The notes: generated from the sequence alone by a model not told the origin. A DNA stretch of 64,000 nt from Yarrowia lipolytica (GCF_001761485.1 NC_090771.1:124001-188000), one strand, 5' to 3'. Shown: positions 34,355-45,893, counted from the stretch's first letter. A program made the numbers and translations.

Positions 34355-35389
34355 AGAGCGCATCATGGAGTAATACCACCCGTCGGTTTTCGTTGATCCC
34401 ATCGATTACCACCACTTATGTATTAATGAATTAGAGCAGCAATAGCGATAGGGCAGTAGGAGTAGTGTGTGTACAGTATATACATACTGCACTCGCCTGG
34501 GAACGACAGTAGCACCAAGGCCAAGACCAAATGTCATACTTTGGGGCTGTGACTGGATGGAAATATGACAGACACTGAGGATCGGGTGGTATCTTTGGAG
34601 ATGTTACCATTCACACCCAAGTCCAATGGTCGTACAAAGTCGAAAACGGAGACATTGAGTTCCTCCAAGATGGCTAGTTGCCAATTGACCTCCAAATTGT
34701 CAGATTTAAGCAAAGTTGTGGTTCTTCTTCAAGAGATCGGTCTGGACATTTCGGTGAAGACTGACATAGTTCAGGGGTGCTGTGTTGGTAATGAATCTGC
34801 GGCAACGGAACGGCGGTAACGAAACGGCTCGTGGTCTTTTATCGCAATCAGGTTTTCCAGTTTTCCGTACAACTTCCACCCCATTGCGTAGTTTGTACAA
34901 ACCAAATCCTCTCGCGTGACATTATTCACGGGGACCTCAATGTTGTATGGTGGTGAGAGCCCTCAAAGTGGTTAATTGGGTGTAGTGAAGAACTTGGCCG
35001 GAGAAGGAGGAAAAGATATCTTCGGAGTTGGGTGAGGGAAAGACTTGATCAGGGTAAGAGATGGAGTAGAAAAGTTCGGTGAAGGAGATCCCCGAGTGAG
35101 ATCCATGAGGGAGATCTTTTCAGAAATTGATCCAGTCTTTCCATGTTCAGTGAGTGAACTTGCTGAAAAAGAAGGGGTGCATCCCGTGAAGAACCTATCT
35201 GCAGAGGATGAGCTCAGTTTAAATAGACTGGAGCAATGGCCACCCAACACCAACCATGTCGTGATCTTGGTCCAAAAAAATTATATAAGGGGGAGTTGGG
35301 ACCCCCACTATTCTTACAGACAGACTCAGACGAACGCAGACAGTCACAGACGAACACAGACAGACAGAGTCGATCAACAGATATCCACT

Positions 35390-35444
35390 GTTGCAGTCAA
35401 TGTCGCAGTCAACGTCGCAGTCAACGTCGCAGTCAACGTTGCAG
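35390..35444. repeat. 12-bp tandem repeat, about 4.5 copies
   Basis: Units of GTCGCAGTCAAC, which would read Val-Ala-Val-Asn in one frame; no surrounding gene is convincing. Confidence 0.9.
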
Positions 35445-35495
35445 ACCGCCCTTTTGAGACCACCCAGTAAATGTCTGACATTATTCTTCTGGCAG

Positions 35496-35566
35496 CAGTG
35501 ACAGATACACACACAATGTCTCTGGCTCCAGTGACAGATACGCACACAATGTCGCTGACTTCAGTG
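35496..35566. repeat. 33-bp tandem duplication
   Basis: Two copies, about 85 percent alike by eye, of a unit beginning CAGTGACAGATAC. It lies about 50 bp after the 12-bp array. Confidence 0.85.
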
Positions 35567-37261
35567 TTACTTCACACCGGTTCTCCGGTTCATGGTGAAG
35601 CCTTCAGTTTGTCTCCACTCCTTCTCTCTTCGCTCACTCAACGTAAGTACAGTCACAGATACCTCGTGAATGATAGCTAACACGGACCTGTGTCAAGGAA
35701 GTTTCACCCTTGAATATCTCTGTCAGTGGCTTTGCGAATGTATCACTGACTGGCTCTTTGCTCTGGCAGCGGCACATGTGATCCTCAAGAACTCACAAGG
35801 CACGGAGCAGGCTCGGTCATTTTATTCGGCCAAACTCGCTCTCAGCTCATGGCATTCGTCAGCTCATGGCTGTCAACAGGACATACAGTCTCGGATCTAC
35901 TGACACTTGGCGCAGGCGGTCGTTCTCGCCTCAATGTTGAAATCGCCGAGAAACAAATCTCTACTCAAATGCCCAATCAGAAGCCGTCGCAAGGTTTCCA
36001 TAGCGTATCAAAGAGATTCTAAGACTGATTGCCCAGGTCTTGGAGCTCGTTCGTTCGCTCACATTCTAGGCTCCACCCGGTCATCCGCTACATCCTTCCT
36101 CTCGCTTTTCCAATTCACCAGATCTGTTCATTCCCTCCATCACCCAGTTTCCTTCAATCCAATTCCCCCTCCACAGCCGTCCGGTCAATGGTCTCCATAC
36201 GGTCGCCTACTTGTAGAGCCAGTGTTGTCCGTGAAGGATGGTGGTTGGAAAGAAAGGGAGTGAGGTGAATTAATGAGGTAATACGAGTGTAATGAGTGGT
36301 CCAGTGGTGAGGCAGGGTTGGGGTATGATCGTGGTCAAGGGGTAATTGAATTATTTCCTCTTCTACCGAGACCCCTTTATTGTTCAACCCCTTTACCTTC
36401 TGGCCGCAGCCGCGCAACACAGGCTCTGTCTTCTTGTCCAATGGTGCAGCGTCATTCATACCACGTCATCAAGTCGTTTCCATGCAACCTCCTCCGTTGA
36501 CAATTCTCTACACGAATATCTATTCACCCTCCCCATACTGGCCTAGTTCTCCGCCCCTATACTCCCGTCATGATCAATCCTTGATAGCCTGCTCTTATCC
36601 CACAGTGCCCCCCAACCATTGCAAATGTTCTTAGCACAGAGGTGCCTCCGGTATTGATGGCGAAAGTCGCAGCCATTTCATTTGCAATACTTCGATAAGT
36701 GGCAGAAGCTCTCTGGCTTCTTCCGGAAAATCCAAGCTTCCCCTCGGAACTCGTTCCCAATCACAGCGCACGCTTTCGCACGTCTCCCACAGACACATTA
36801 ATGATGACTGCCGACTTTGTACAGTCCTGATCACTACGGCAGTTCTCCATGCCACATTCCTCCTCACGGTTACGCTATAGGTGATAGGAATGTGTCCTAC
36901 TTTCAGCCCGTGAGTACACTTGCATTGACTAACACAGGCCTTAAAGATCAGCATGTTCACAGGGGGTCCAGGGAATCACCAAGACGCTGCAGCACTACTC
37001 GGTTGTCGGTGTTCTGATACGATACAAGCAGTCTATCCCAACATTTATAGTCGGTGGTCAGTGGCAGTCGGCGCTCTTGGTGTTTTCTCCTACTGTTTAT
37101 AGATCAGTAAATCTCGACTGTGAGTGGGCGTTCGCGGCGTTCGCGGCGGTCGCTGCTACTTTCTACTGCCTGGGTCGGTAACTCTCGACTCGGGCTGTGC
37201 CCTCATTTGTCGAACCTCCTCCGCGTCTGTCTAACAATTAAAATACATACCACTATCTACT

Positions 37262-38809
37262 TTACTTCTTGCTCTTCTTCTCCTTCTTGGGCTCGTCGTC
37301 GTCGTCCTCTCGCTTTCGCTTCTTGTCCTTCTTTTCCTTCTTTTCCTTCTTATCCTTCTTTTCCTTCTTGTCCTTCTTGTCCTTCTTTTCCTTCTTGTCC
37401 TTCTTTTCCTTCTTTTCCTTCTTTGCCTTCTTCTCCTTGACCTCCTCCTCAGAGTCGGAATCCTCGTCGTCAGAGTCGGCTCCGGCGGTGGTGTTGCCGA
37501 CGGTGTCGGCGTCAGCGTTGTACTGCTTGCCGGTGGAAAGGTCGACCTTCTTGTGCTCGATCTTGTTCACGTCGGGTCGGACGGTGCCGACAATCTCCTT
37601 GCCCTCGAGCTGTCGGAGACGGTTCTCGACCTTGATTCGGTTGTCGATGCCGAGAATGGGCACGTCCTCCCGCTCCTCGGCAAATGCATCGTATCGCATG
37701 GACACGGAGGCCTTGGCGGCGAGCATTCGGGCAATCTTACCCTTGTTCTTGCCGGAGGCCTGGCCGATGAGCGAAGCGTGGTAGATGATACCGTACTTGG
37801 GGGTATCGTGCTTGGTCTTGAGGGCTCGGAAAAGGGCCTTCTCGGCACCAAGAATCTGGACGGTGGAGGCGGGGGCCTTGGCGAGGTTGACGAGGGAGCC
37901 GGAGTGGGCAATGAGCCGGGCACCGACGAGCTCGCCGACGAGGGCGGTCAGGTTGGGGGCAATGGCGGCCATTCGGGCGTTGAGGTAGTTGGAGAGCTGT
38001 TCTCGGTACTCGGCAAAGTCAATGACCTGGTCGGCGAGGCACTGGATGTTTTCGAGGTCAAACTCGGTGATTTCCGTACCCATGGAGACCTCGGCGGCAA
38101 CCTTGAGGGCGGCCTCAACCTCCTCGGGGAGCACCTCAGACAGATCGGTCTCGGAGGCGTTGGATCGGTAGCCCATGGTCTTGATGACTCGGGCGTAGGC
38201 AATGTTGTCGGCGACAATCTTGGCCATCTCGGGGAAGTGCCAGCCGTACCACTCCTTGATTCGCATGGCGTATGTGTTGAGCTCCTTGTCCAGATCATCT
38301 AGTAATGCGATGGCCTGCACAATCATGGTGTCGACCTTGTCGGGGGAGAACTTGAGCTTGTGTCGTCCCAGCGAATGGGCCAGACCCAGGCTCATGGTGG
38401 CCAGGTCCTTCTCGGTGAGGCCGGGCAGCAGAGAGGGCAGGTTTTCTCGGATGGCTCGGAAGAGATCGAGCGAGGCGGACTCGGCAACCACGTCAAATGG
38501 CAGATCCAGCTTGTTGATGGCGTTGCCCAGCTTGGGGTCGGCCACCACCAGAGCAGACTTCTTCTCGTCCTTGAACTCGTTGAGCAAAGCAGCGAGCTTG
38601 TCGGAGACCCGGCCATCCACAATGGCGTTGACCTCCTCCAGAGCAGAGGCGGCAGAGTCAAACTTGGAGAAGCCCTTGACCTTGAACTGCGAGGTCACCA
38701 GCTCGGGGGTCGACAGCTCCTCGAGAATCGACTCCGACTTGTAGATCTTCTTGTCCTTGGCCTTAAGCACGGCGTAGCCGGCAGACGTTTCCGTCAGAAT
38801 AAATGTCAT
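37262..38809 (-). CDS. Box C/D snoRNP core protein Nop58
   Basis: Nop58 is a core subunit of the box C/D snoRNP that guides 2'-O-methylation of rRNA and takes part in 18S rRNA maturation, together with Nop56, fibrillarin (Nop1) and Snu13, in the nucleolus. The 515 residues show the N-terminal NOP5NT region from [19 protein letters not shown], the central coiled-coil/NOSIC part, the Nop domain with the hallmark [11 protein letters not shown] and [14 protein letters not shown], and an acidic segment. The long C-terminal tail is built of KKE/KKD units, as in yeast Nop58. The start at 38809 is preferred because homology begins at MTFIL; a 12-residue upstream extension is not conserved. The promoter side has TTAGGGTTAGGG about 125 bp upstream and two RRPE-like A/T tracts. 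Confidence 0.97.
   Translation of the reverse strand: MTFILTETSAGYAVLKAKDKKIYKSESILEELSTPELVTSQFKVKGFSKFDSAASALEEVNAIVDGRVSDKLAALLNEFKDEKKSALVVADPKLGNAINKLDLPFDVVAESASLDLFRAIRENLPSLLPGLTEKDLATMSLGLAHSLGRHKLKFSPDKVDTMIVQAIALLDDLDKELNTYAMRIKEWYGWHFPEMAKIVADNIAYARVIKTMGYRSNASETDLSEVLPEEVEAALKVAAEVSMGTEITEFDLENIQCLADQVIDFAEYREQLSNYLNARMAAIAPNLTALVGELVGARLIAHSGSLVNLAKAPASTVQILGAEKALFRALKTKHDTPKYGIIYHASLIGQASGKNKGKIARMLAAKASVSMRYDAFAEEREDVPILGIDNRIKVENRLRQLEGKEIVGTVRPDVNKIEHKKVDLSTGKQYNADADTVGNTTAGADSDDEDSDSEEEVKEKKAKKEKKEKKDKKEKKDKKDKKEKKDKKEKKEKKDKKRKREDDDDEPKKEKKSKK
37310..37440 (-). repeat. Coding KKE/KKD trinucleotide-based repeat of NOP58
   Basis: The segment is a degenerate array of Lys-Lys-Glu/Asp codons (TTCTTTTCC and TTCTTGTCC on the plus strand). 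Copy number is likely to vary among strains. The encoded tail is a charged, nucleolar-type low-complexity region. Confidence 0.85.
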
Positions 38810-40448
38810 GGTGTCGTGTGTGGGCGGTGGTGACGTAGATGACAAGTGCGGTTGTCAAGTGTAGTCAGTGGAGATGGATGGGAAAAAAATTTGGGACGAC
38901 TAAATTTTTTCCAAAGTTTATTTTAGGGTTAGGGCCCAGGCGAGACAAGCCCAGATGAGAGTGTAGCGAATGTCTGGGCGAGTCTGAGCGGGGAAACATC
39001 TGAACTGATACATGTGGTATTTTCTGACCATTTCCCCATTTTCCCATTTTCCATTCTCATTTTGCCATCTTTCATTTTTTCCATATTTTCTCCAATTTTT
39101 CCAATTTTTCCAATTGTCTTTTTTTCTTTTATCCATTTTCCATTTTTCCATTTTCCATGTCCCATCGTTTCCACAGTGAAAATTCTTCTCCTAATTTTGC
39201 TGTGATTCAGGAGGCTTGAAATGGGGTTTTTTTTAGGGAAATGATTTATTGATTTGAGATTTGATTTTATCTGATTTATTTTGATTTTCAGATTTTCCGG
39301 TCCCAATTTTCCCATTTTATTTCAGATTTTCCGGTCCCAATTTTCCAAAAAAATTCCCACGCTACACCACATCTAAATACGGTCGAATCTTCCTAGACGG
39401 CTCCATATTTCCACTAATTTCACAATAAAGTAGGTACATTGTGCGATTTTCTTTTCTTCCTTTTCTCTTTTTTTATCCCATTTTTTTGTATATATTTGTA
39501 TATATTTTTATATTTTTTTTCATTTATTTATTTAATTTCTAGTTATTTTTTATTTATTTTAATTCATTTGCTGAACCGCTCTTCCGATCTGCATATCACT
39601 GCAGAAAGTGATATCGATAAAAAAATAGTCAGATATACTCAAGTGGAGCCAAACGGAAACAGGATCGACGGGATTGAATGATCACGTGATGAGAACAATG
39701 GGTACTTTCAGGGTGGTCACGTGATCAGAGTCTTGGTCGGCGCGGTGGGGGTGACCTTGACTGACCTGGGGGGGGGGAATGTCTGATGGGCTGTCGCTGA
39801 CTAAGGTGATAATAGGGCAGAATTCGTAATGCAGAATTTGTAGATTAGGAGATTCTTGGATGCTCACGGTGATGAGGTACTCGTATTGTAGGTACTCGTA
39901 GATATGTCTTACCGAAAACAAGTGGACGAGATCACCTTTTGACGAAAGAGACACTCTTTTGGCGATTCCAGAGACTCTGTTTGGCTTCCCACGACTTCTG
40001 ATGTATACACTGACTCTCATCTTGAAGCTCCAACATTGCTCAGATTTGAATGGTTGAAGTTGCAGTTTGTTAATGGGGTTGTTTTAAATAGTATGCTCCA
40101 TTCAATATTTCTCATTTGTTCTTTGATTGTGTTGAAAAACATGAAAACTATCTGGAAAGGGTTTGGTAACAGTAGCTAACCAAGTTTCAACAAATGACAC
40201 CAGAATGCTAACCAATTTTCAACAAATGTCAACAAGTAAGATTTCAGATAAGTTCGTCTCCCGCCGACCGTCCACCCGAAATATTAATACCATTGTGGAG
40301 CTGTGATTGAGGAGATTCCAAATATTTTATTTTCGACACGATTTCATTGACCTACCGAGAACTGGAGGGCCCGTCTGGTTCTAAATAAACTTTCTGCACT
40401 TACTCCAGACACTTGTCACCACTTTTAGCCACTCTCTCCACTTGACCA
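38810..40448. other. Divergent spacer NOP58-TAF7
   Basis: Probably holds both promoters. Near NOP58 are AAAAAAATTT and AAATTTTTT tracts and TTAGGGTTAGGG (38933-38944). From 39.0 to 39.55 kb the plus strand is very T-rich, with repeated TTTTCCATTTTCC words. CACGTG occurs near 39684 and 39718. I see no gene. Confidence 0.6.
38933..38944. promoter_or_regulatory. TTAGGGTTAGGG element upstream of NOP58
   Basis: Two tandem TTAGGG words lie about 125 bp before the NOP58 start codon. TTAGGG-type repeats are bound by Myb-domain proteins: Tbf1 in several yeasts, where it activates snoRNA genes, and Tay1 in Yarrowia telomeres. The assignment is motif-based only. Confidence 0.55.
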
Positions 40449-41942
40449 ATGATCAAAATCAAGCTGAAGCCCGAAAAACGGTCGCCGGAGGCATCGCCGG
40501 AGAAGCGGCGGACCAAGAAGCGCAAAACGGATGAGGAAGGGGCCAAACCGAGCACTCCGTCGCTCAGCATCAAGTTGAAGGCGCCCAAAAAAGAGCGGGA
40601 GTCCAAGCCGCGGTTGTCCCTGAAACTGAGCAACAAAAAGAGCGAGAGCGCGGCGCCGGAAAGCAGCCGGGCGTCGACCGCGAGTGGCGGATCCACTAAA
40701 AAGAGCAAGGTGGTGCCGCGGATCCGAGTCAAGGCCGCCCGCGAACCGGGCCAGGGATACGACAGCGAAGCGCCGGACCGCGAAGACGATCCGCTGATTG
40801 AAGAGGGATTGATTTTGCGATTCCCACCAATCGGTAAAAGAGGCCGCGACGACCTGTCATATCTGCGGACGGCGGTGGAGAACCAGGATTACAGCAACAT
40901 TGTGATTCGGTTCAAGGACTCGCGCAGGGCGGTGGTTTCTGTGCGGGGGCGGCATTACGCGGCGAAATTGGTGGACTTGCCGGCGATCGTCGAGGCCCAA
41001 AAGACGTTTGACCGCGGCAAAAACATGTTCAAGTGTCTGGACATTTGCCAAATGTTACTTGTCACCGAGCCCATTTCGTCCGAACACAGCATTATGGAGG
41101 CGCGGTCGATGCAATGGGACAAGAGCTCCAGCGAAAGCGCGCTGACCTGTCGCCATGGCCTGACTCCGCCGTTGTTTGACGCCAAACGTCGCCGATTCAG
41201 AAAAACCGTGTCCACAAAGGTGATTGAATCGGTGGAGCAAAAGGTGACGGACTTGCTGGATCTGGACGACGAGGCAGACTCCACATCATATGAGCTTGTC
41301 GATGGACGCACCCTGGCGTCCTTGTATGGAGCCGGTGGGGTTGCGGGCTCGCAATCTGTGTCTACCACTGTTTCTGCCGCCGCCACTCCTCCTCCGCGGT
41401 TTGCCATGGTCGACGAGGGAGAAATGGACGTGGATTTGCTCGATAAAGAGCTGGAGCGGGCCCTGGAGGACCAAGGCTCGGATGAGGGCGAAGAAATCGA
41501 GGCCGATGATGCGTCCGAGTCCGAAGATGAGGGAGAAGGCGCAGGTGAGTCGGACAACTCGGACGAAGAGGAATTGCCCCGAGCGTCGGCCGGAATGGAC
41601 GATGACGACGACGGTGAAGAGGGAGGACACGCCAAGGTGCTGGTCGACACGATTGCAGATCTGGAGGCGACCATCAAAAAGCAGCAGGACGACGCCGACC
41701 GCACCGCCAACGCCATGCTCAAGGAGCGGTTCAACCAGCGAATCTCCAAGCTCAAACATGAGCTGGAGGTCAAGAAGAAACAGCTCAAGGCAAAGAATAC
41801 CATCAAGGAGAAGAAGAAGGAGATCGATAAGAAGGAAAAGAAGGAGGAGAAGGAGGAGAGTGAGGACAAGGTGGAAAAGGGCGAGGTCAAGGACAAGGGT
41901 GTGGGCAGTGACGACGATATGGATTTGGATGATTTGTTTTAG
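40449..41942 (+). CDS. TFIID subunit TAF7
   Basis: TAF7 is a subunit of the general transcription factor TFIID. The 497 residues begin with a basic Lys/Ser/Pro-rich segment (1-100). The conserved TAFII55 domain follows (about 103-255): EEGLILRFPP, then IVIRFKDSRRAVVSVRGRHYAAKLVDLP, CLDICQMLLV and HGLTPPLFDAKRRRFRK, all diagnostic. Next comes an acidic segment (about 320-390, many Asp/Glu/Ser) and a C-terminal coiled coil (from about 395) ending in a K/E-rich run and an acidic DDDMDLDDLF tail. The ATG at 40449 is the only sensible start. It shares an upstream region with NOP58 and converges with NOG1. No intron is needed. Confidence 0.95.
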   Translation: MIKIKLKPEKRSPEASPEKRRTKKRKTDEEGAKPSTPSLSIKLKAPKKERESKPRLSLKLSNKKSESAAPESSRASTASGGSTKKSKVVPRIRVKAAREPGQGYDSEAPDREDDPLIEEGLILRFPPIGKRGRDDLSYLRTAVENQDYSNIVIRFKDSRRAVVSVRGRHYAAKLVDLPAIVEAQKTFDRGKNMFKCLDICQMLLVTEPISSEHSIMEARSMQWDKSSSESALTCRHGLTPPLFDAKRRRFRKTVSTKVIESVEQKVTDLLDLDDEADSTSYELVDGRTLASLYGAGGVAGSQSVSTTVSAAATPPPRFAMVDEGEMDVDLLDKELERALEDQGSDEGEEIEADDASESEDEGEGAGESDNSDEEELPRASAGMDDDDDGEEGGHAKVLVDTIADLEATIKKQQDDADRTANAMLKERFNQRISKLKHELEVKKKQLKAKNTIKEKKKEIDKKEKKEEKEESEDKVEKGEVKDKGVGSDDDMDLDDLF

Positions 41943-43967
41943 CCGAGCTCGGCAGGGTGGGAGTTGATATGGAGAAAATCCAGACCCGAATCTATTCCGT
42001 TCCACACCAACGACAAAGTCCGATGGGTCCGCTCGTGGTCCGTTCACCAGAGGAGTCGACCTGTGAACTTCAGTCATCTCTCTACACTGCTTCGATATGC
42101 CACGGGACCTCCACCGTATGTCGTCTAACAACGGTCTGCATCGGTCTAATGAAATACAATAATTTATTCTGGTTCTGTACGAGTAGTGGAGGGTGTGTGC
42201 ATGTTGTCATATGACTGGCATAGTTGTCCACGTGTTCAGTTTTCACGTGACCGGAGCACAAGATCGAGTAGTTGGTCACGTGTCCAACTTCCGCGTCTCA
42301 CGTGACGACACTATGATACTTTGGTTCTGTCTGCATGAGATTCATTGACTTGGAGGTGACTTCATTCTTCCAGAGCTACATACGGTCCGTCCCCTGAAAA
42401 GAAGTGCACAACCCAGCCAATAATAAACCTATCGACGGTTAACAACAAAACAATTGTGTTCACCTGAACAAGAGCTCTTCAACGATATAATTTTTACTAA
42501 TGTTCTGATTATGTAACCGTCACAAATGAGCAGTCTTGTGCAGAAGAAAGGCTTCTGTATATGGCACCTAAACAGACAATGTATATGAACATTGGGATTT
42601 AATAAACGACCCCGAAAGACATAAAAGCAGAATAAAACCACAATAATCGCCTGAAAAAAAGGCTTTGGAACACTTTGGAACACCTTGGAACCGTTTGGAA
42701 CCCTTCTGACACCCCATTCAGGCTTCAGTACAATTTTCAGAATTTTCACGGACATTCCACTTTAATCTGGCCGACGAGCGTTTGTGTCTCCAACTTTTGT
42801 AATACCAGCACTGGAGGGATAAAAAGTAGTTTACTAAAACCGTGTCGTTTCGATGATTAATTTGGTACTAATTCTGACAAAATTGGGTACAATTAGAAAA
42901 TAGGACAGATAGAAGTGTGCTCACACCGGAAGACATGGCAAGCTTGAGAAGAGAAGCGGTCACGCAATGTGGTCAAGCGACTATAATCACTTGCAGATGC
43001 TCTAATCACGTGCAGATGATCTAATCACGTGTGGATACTCCAATCATGTGACTGAGAAAGGGAGGAAGGAAGGAAGGGCAGGGAATTTTGGGAGACTGGA
43101 AGGGGGTTTTGGGAGCCGTATCTGGAACAACAAAGGGTAACGACTTTGACTTGGTCACGTGACCAGTTCTTCATAGCCAGTATAGAACTTTTGGAGACGT
43201 TGTCAGCGCTGTTTGGAGTTGGGTCCAGATCTTTCGAGACATTCAGAAACGCTGGTGTTCTCAGAAAGCTGGTCATGGAGCACTCAGACATTAGTACATG
43301 TAATGATAAGGCGTTGAACAGCCGGGAGAGTCCAGTCTCTGCTGGTTTGAGAGCACGTGATCCAAACATTGGAGTTTCCGTCACTTTCTCAGCTGAAAGT
43401 ACCAGACCTCCGTGAGAAACCAGATCCACTTCCCCCGTTCAATGTCAACTGGAACTGTTACAACCTTCAGCAGCAATCTGCTTCTTGGGCAAGTGCCTAC
43501 AACTTGACGAGGTCTCCGGTATTGTCTCCAGAATGACTCAGTGAGCTTAGGGGTTCCATCGGCATGAATGTCCGAAAGAGTATCCGTTCTAGTTCCACAT
43601 GATTTTTTTGACTGTACTGGCTTGTATGTATGATACGATCCGAACTGGTGACTTGACGACCGCGTCACGTGACTCGGCGACCACATCACGTGATCCGCGA
43701 ACTGTCATCGCTACAATGCTACAATGTCAGAGCTACAATCGTTACAGCTGACCAGACCGACTCTCGTCACTCAACTCGCCTATTCAATCAATGCTCAATC
43801 TATTAATATAAAACTTTTCCGTGATCCATCTATCTAATCCAGGTGACGACCAAGTGAGTACCCAACCAGGTTGGTTGGAGACACTGAGCCGACCAAATCA
43901 ATACCGTAATCAATACCGTCCATGTCTTGAATCCGACTCGGTTTCGGACTACGTCCTCAAACTTTGT
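41943..43967. other. Convergent spacer TAF7-NOG1
   Basis: No recognisable gene. It contains a tight cluster of CACGTG sites at about 42229-42300 (four in 75 bp) and more at 43006, 43024, 43155, 43355, 43665 and 43686. There is a run of TTTGGAAC words near 42.66-42.70 kb. A TAATATAAAA at 43804 is followed about 50 bp later by AAGTGAGTACC, which resembles a 5' splice site. Confidence 0.55.
42229..42303. promoter_or_regulatory. Cluster of four CACGTG palindromes
   Basis: CACGTG occurs at about 42229, 42244, 42278 and 42298, three of them preceded by T (TCACGTG). They lie about 290 bp after the TAF7 stop codon. Likely binding sites for a Cbf1-like or other bHLH protein; function unproven. Confidence 0.5.
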
Positions 43968-45893
43968 CTATCTCCAATCATTCGATCCAACAGTTCTCTT
44001 TCCGGAAAACAAATGCTTGGGCTTGGTCTCGGCAATATGTCGATCGGCCTCTCCTCGTCGGGCCTTCATGTTACCCTTTCGCTGGGAGTGCTTGGCCATT
44101 CGGTCGGCCTTGGATCGCACGGTGGTGACAATACCATCGTCTCGTCGGTTGGACTGGCCCAGGGGCATGAGGGACATTTCCTGGGTGGAGACGGCCTCGT
44201 TGAGGAAGGTCTGGTGGCCAGACACGTCGTCGGAGGCCTTGGCTTCGGCCAGGGCGTTGGCTCGGTCCACCACCTTAGACGAATCGAAGCCCACTCGCTC
44301 CAGATGCTCCTCCATGTCTCCCAGCGACTTTTTGGTCTTTGTTCTGGGGATGGCGGCCTTGTTTTTGAGTGACTTCTTGGACCGGGCCGTGTTTCGCATC
44401 ATTTTGATCTTGTTTCGCAGCCACTGGGCCTGCTCGTGGATATCCTCGGCCTCGTCGTCCTCAATTTCCTCCTCCGAGTCGTAGAAGCCCTCCTGCTCGA
44501 GTTTCTCCTCCTCGTCCTCCAGCGCCTGGAGCTTCGAGGCGATATCGGGGTCGATGAAATCGTAGACATTTCGGCCGTTGAGCAGCTCGGGCATAATGTC
44601 CTTCTTCCAGGCCTCGTCCTCCAGCAGATAATCCTTGGACATGTCAATGGAAAAGACTCCAGCGCCTCCATTTTCGTCCTGAATGTCCCGCATCAGCTTT
44701 CGTCTGTTGGGGTCGTTCTTGTCGTACTTTTGCAGGAACTGGACCGCCTCAGGCACAGCCGAGGGCCGCTCAATGTCGTCTCGCTTGACGGGCTGGGCAA
44801 TATGGACCTGGTTGAGCAGATCCGAAGAGGCGCCACCCTTGACATGACGCAGCTTCTGCTCCACTCGAGCCGCCAACAGCTTCTCGCACGCCCGGTTTCG
44901 CACCTCCATAAGACCCTCCTCGGCATGGCACGACAGCTGCATAATCTCCACGTCGGGCTGGGCAGCAATGCCCTTGAGAAGCTCCTGGTTCTCCTCATCC
45001 AGATCCTCCGGTCGCTTGACGTCAATCTTGTTGATGACCACAATCACCTGCTTGTTGGCAAACAGCGGCTTGATGGAATGGAACAGCTTGACCTGCTCGG
45101 CCACAGAAAAGCCACACTGCTCGGAAACGTCCATGAAATACAGCACACACGACCGAATGTGGGCAATGGCGTAGATGGACTGCATTTCAATGTTGTTCAT
45201 CTCCTCGGTGGGACGGTCCAGAATACCGGGAGTGTCAATCGCCTGGAACCGCAGATACTTGTAGTCGAAATGGCCGACATACAGAGACTTGGTGGTAAAC
45301 GCATAGGGCTGGACCTCGACCTCGGCTCGAGTCACAGACTTGAGGAACGAAGACTTGCCAACATTGGGATAGCCACAGATGAGCAGGGTTCGAGTGTTGG
45401 GATCGATGGAGGGCAATCGACCAAGATGCTGCCGAACTTGCTCAAGATAGACAAGAGGGTCCTTAAGCCGCTTCATAATGGTGGCCATACGACCAAGAGC
45501 AGCCCGCTTGAGCTGCTTGCACTGGAAAAGAGACTGACCAAACTTGAGCAGACGCACGTAATCACGTGACACCTGATCGATGAGCGACTTGGCTCGGGAC
45601 AGGGATGCCAGAGACACCTTGTAGTGGTTCTTCTCGTACAGGGTATCGAGCAGGTCTCGATGGAACGGGTGGATTTCGTTAATGTTGGGGAACGACGTGA
45701 CAATCTCGTTGAGCTTCTCCACAAATCCGTCCGCTGTGAATCGCACTTTTCGCATGTAAAACGCCCGGATTCGCGAGATTTTGAACCCGGCTCGAATTAC
45801 CGTGGGCGTCTTTCGCTGCGTCCGGTTCAGCACAATGTCCAGAAACTCGCTCTGGTTCGGAATCGTCGGAATATCTTTCCACGTTAGTTGCAT
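43968..45893 (-). CDS. Nucleolar GTPase Nog1
   Basis: Nog1 is an essential Obg-family GTPase that joins pre-60S particles in the nucleolus, inserts its C terminus in the peptide exit tunnel and leaves in the cytoplasm. The 641 residues match the roughly 647-residue yeast protein. The N-terminal helical bundle starts MQLTWKDIPTIP and contains the signature FYMRKVRFT. The GTPase domain shows G1 GYPNVGKSS (174-182), G3 DTPG (220-223) and G4 NKID (288-291). The Nog C-terminal domain follows, with the DYLLEDEAWKKD segment, an acidic coiled stretch and a basic end. The start at 45893 is chosen because MQLTWKDI is the conserved N terminus; an upstream in-frame extension to 46043 is not. Confidence 0.97.
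   Translation of the reverse strand: MQLTWKDIPTIPNQSEFLDIVLNRTQRKTPTVIRAGFKISRIRAFYMRKVRFTADGFVEKLNEIVTSFPNINEIHPFHRDLLDTLYEKNHYKVSLASLSRAKSLIDQVSRDYVRLLKFGQSLFQCKQLKRAALGRMATIMKRLKDPLVYLEQVRQHLGRLPSIDPNTRTLLICGYPNVGKSSFLKSVTRAEVEVQPYAFTTKSLYVGHFDYKYLRFQAIDTPGILDRPTEEMNNIEMQSIYAIAHIRSCVLYFMDVSEQCGFSVAEQVKLFHSIKPLFANKQVIVVINKIDVKRPEDLDEENQELLKGIAAQPDVEIMQLSCHAEEGLMEVRNRACEKLLAARVEQKLRHVKGGASSDLLNQVHIAQPVKRDDIERPSAVPEAVQFLQKYDKNDPNRRKLMRDIQDENGGAGVFSIDMSKDYLLEDEAWKKDIMPELLNGRNVYDFIDPDIASKLQALEDEEEKLEQEGFYDSEEEIEDDEAEDIHEQAQWLRNKIKMMRNTARSKKSLKNKAAIPRTKTKKSLGDMEEHLERVGFDSSKVVDRANALAEAKASDDVSGHQTFLNEAVSTQEMSLMPLGQSNRRDDGIVTTVRSKADRMAKHSQRKGNMKARRGEADRHIAETKPKHLFSGKRTVGSNDWR

Larger units (their letters stand above)
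34355..37261. other. Repeat-rich spacer FMP46-NOP58
   Basis: No recognisable gene. A 141-codon plus-strand frame (35045-35470) runs into a 12-bp tandem repeat and is not convincing. Also present are a TTATATAAG at 35280 followed by a CAGACA-rich stretch, a 33-bp duplication, a CACAGATACCTCGTGAATGATA word at about 35655, and a GTGAGT...CTAACACAG pair at 36910-36937 that mimics a very short intron. FMP46 and NOP58 converge here, so 3' ends of both transcripts are expected. Confidence 0.55.

Noticed and set aside
35045-35470. 141-codon plus-strand frame
   Set aside because: Its second half is CAGACA-rich DNA and a 12-bp tandem repeat, and its first half has no family match.
40955-41896. 313-codon Ser/Phe-rich frame opposite TAF7
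   Set aside because: Antisense of the acidic and lysine-rich repeats of TAF7.
44436-45569. 377-codon plus-strand frame opposite NOG1
   Set aside because: Antisense shadow, Leu/His-rich, no family match.
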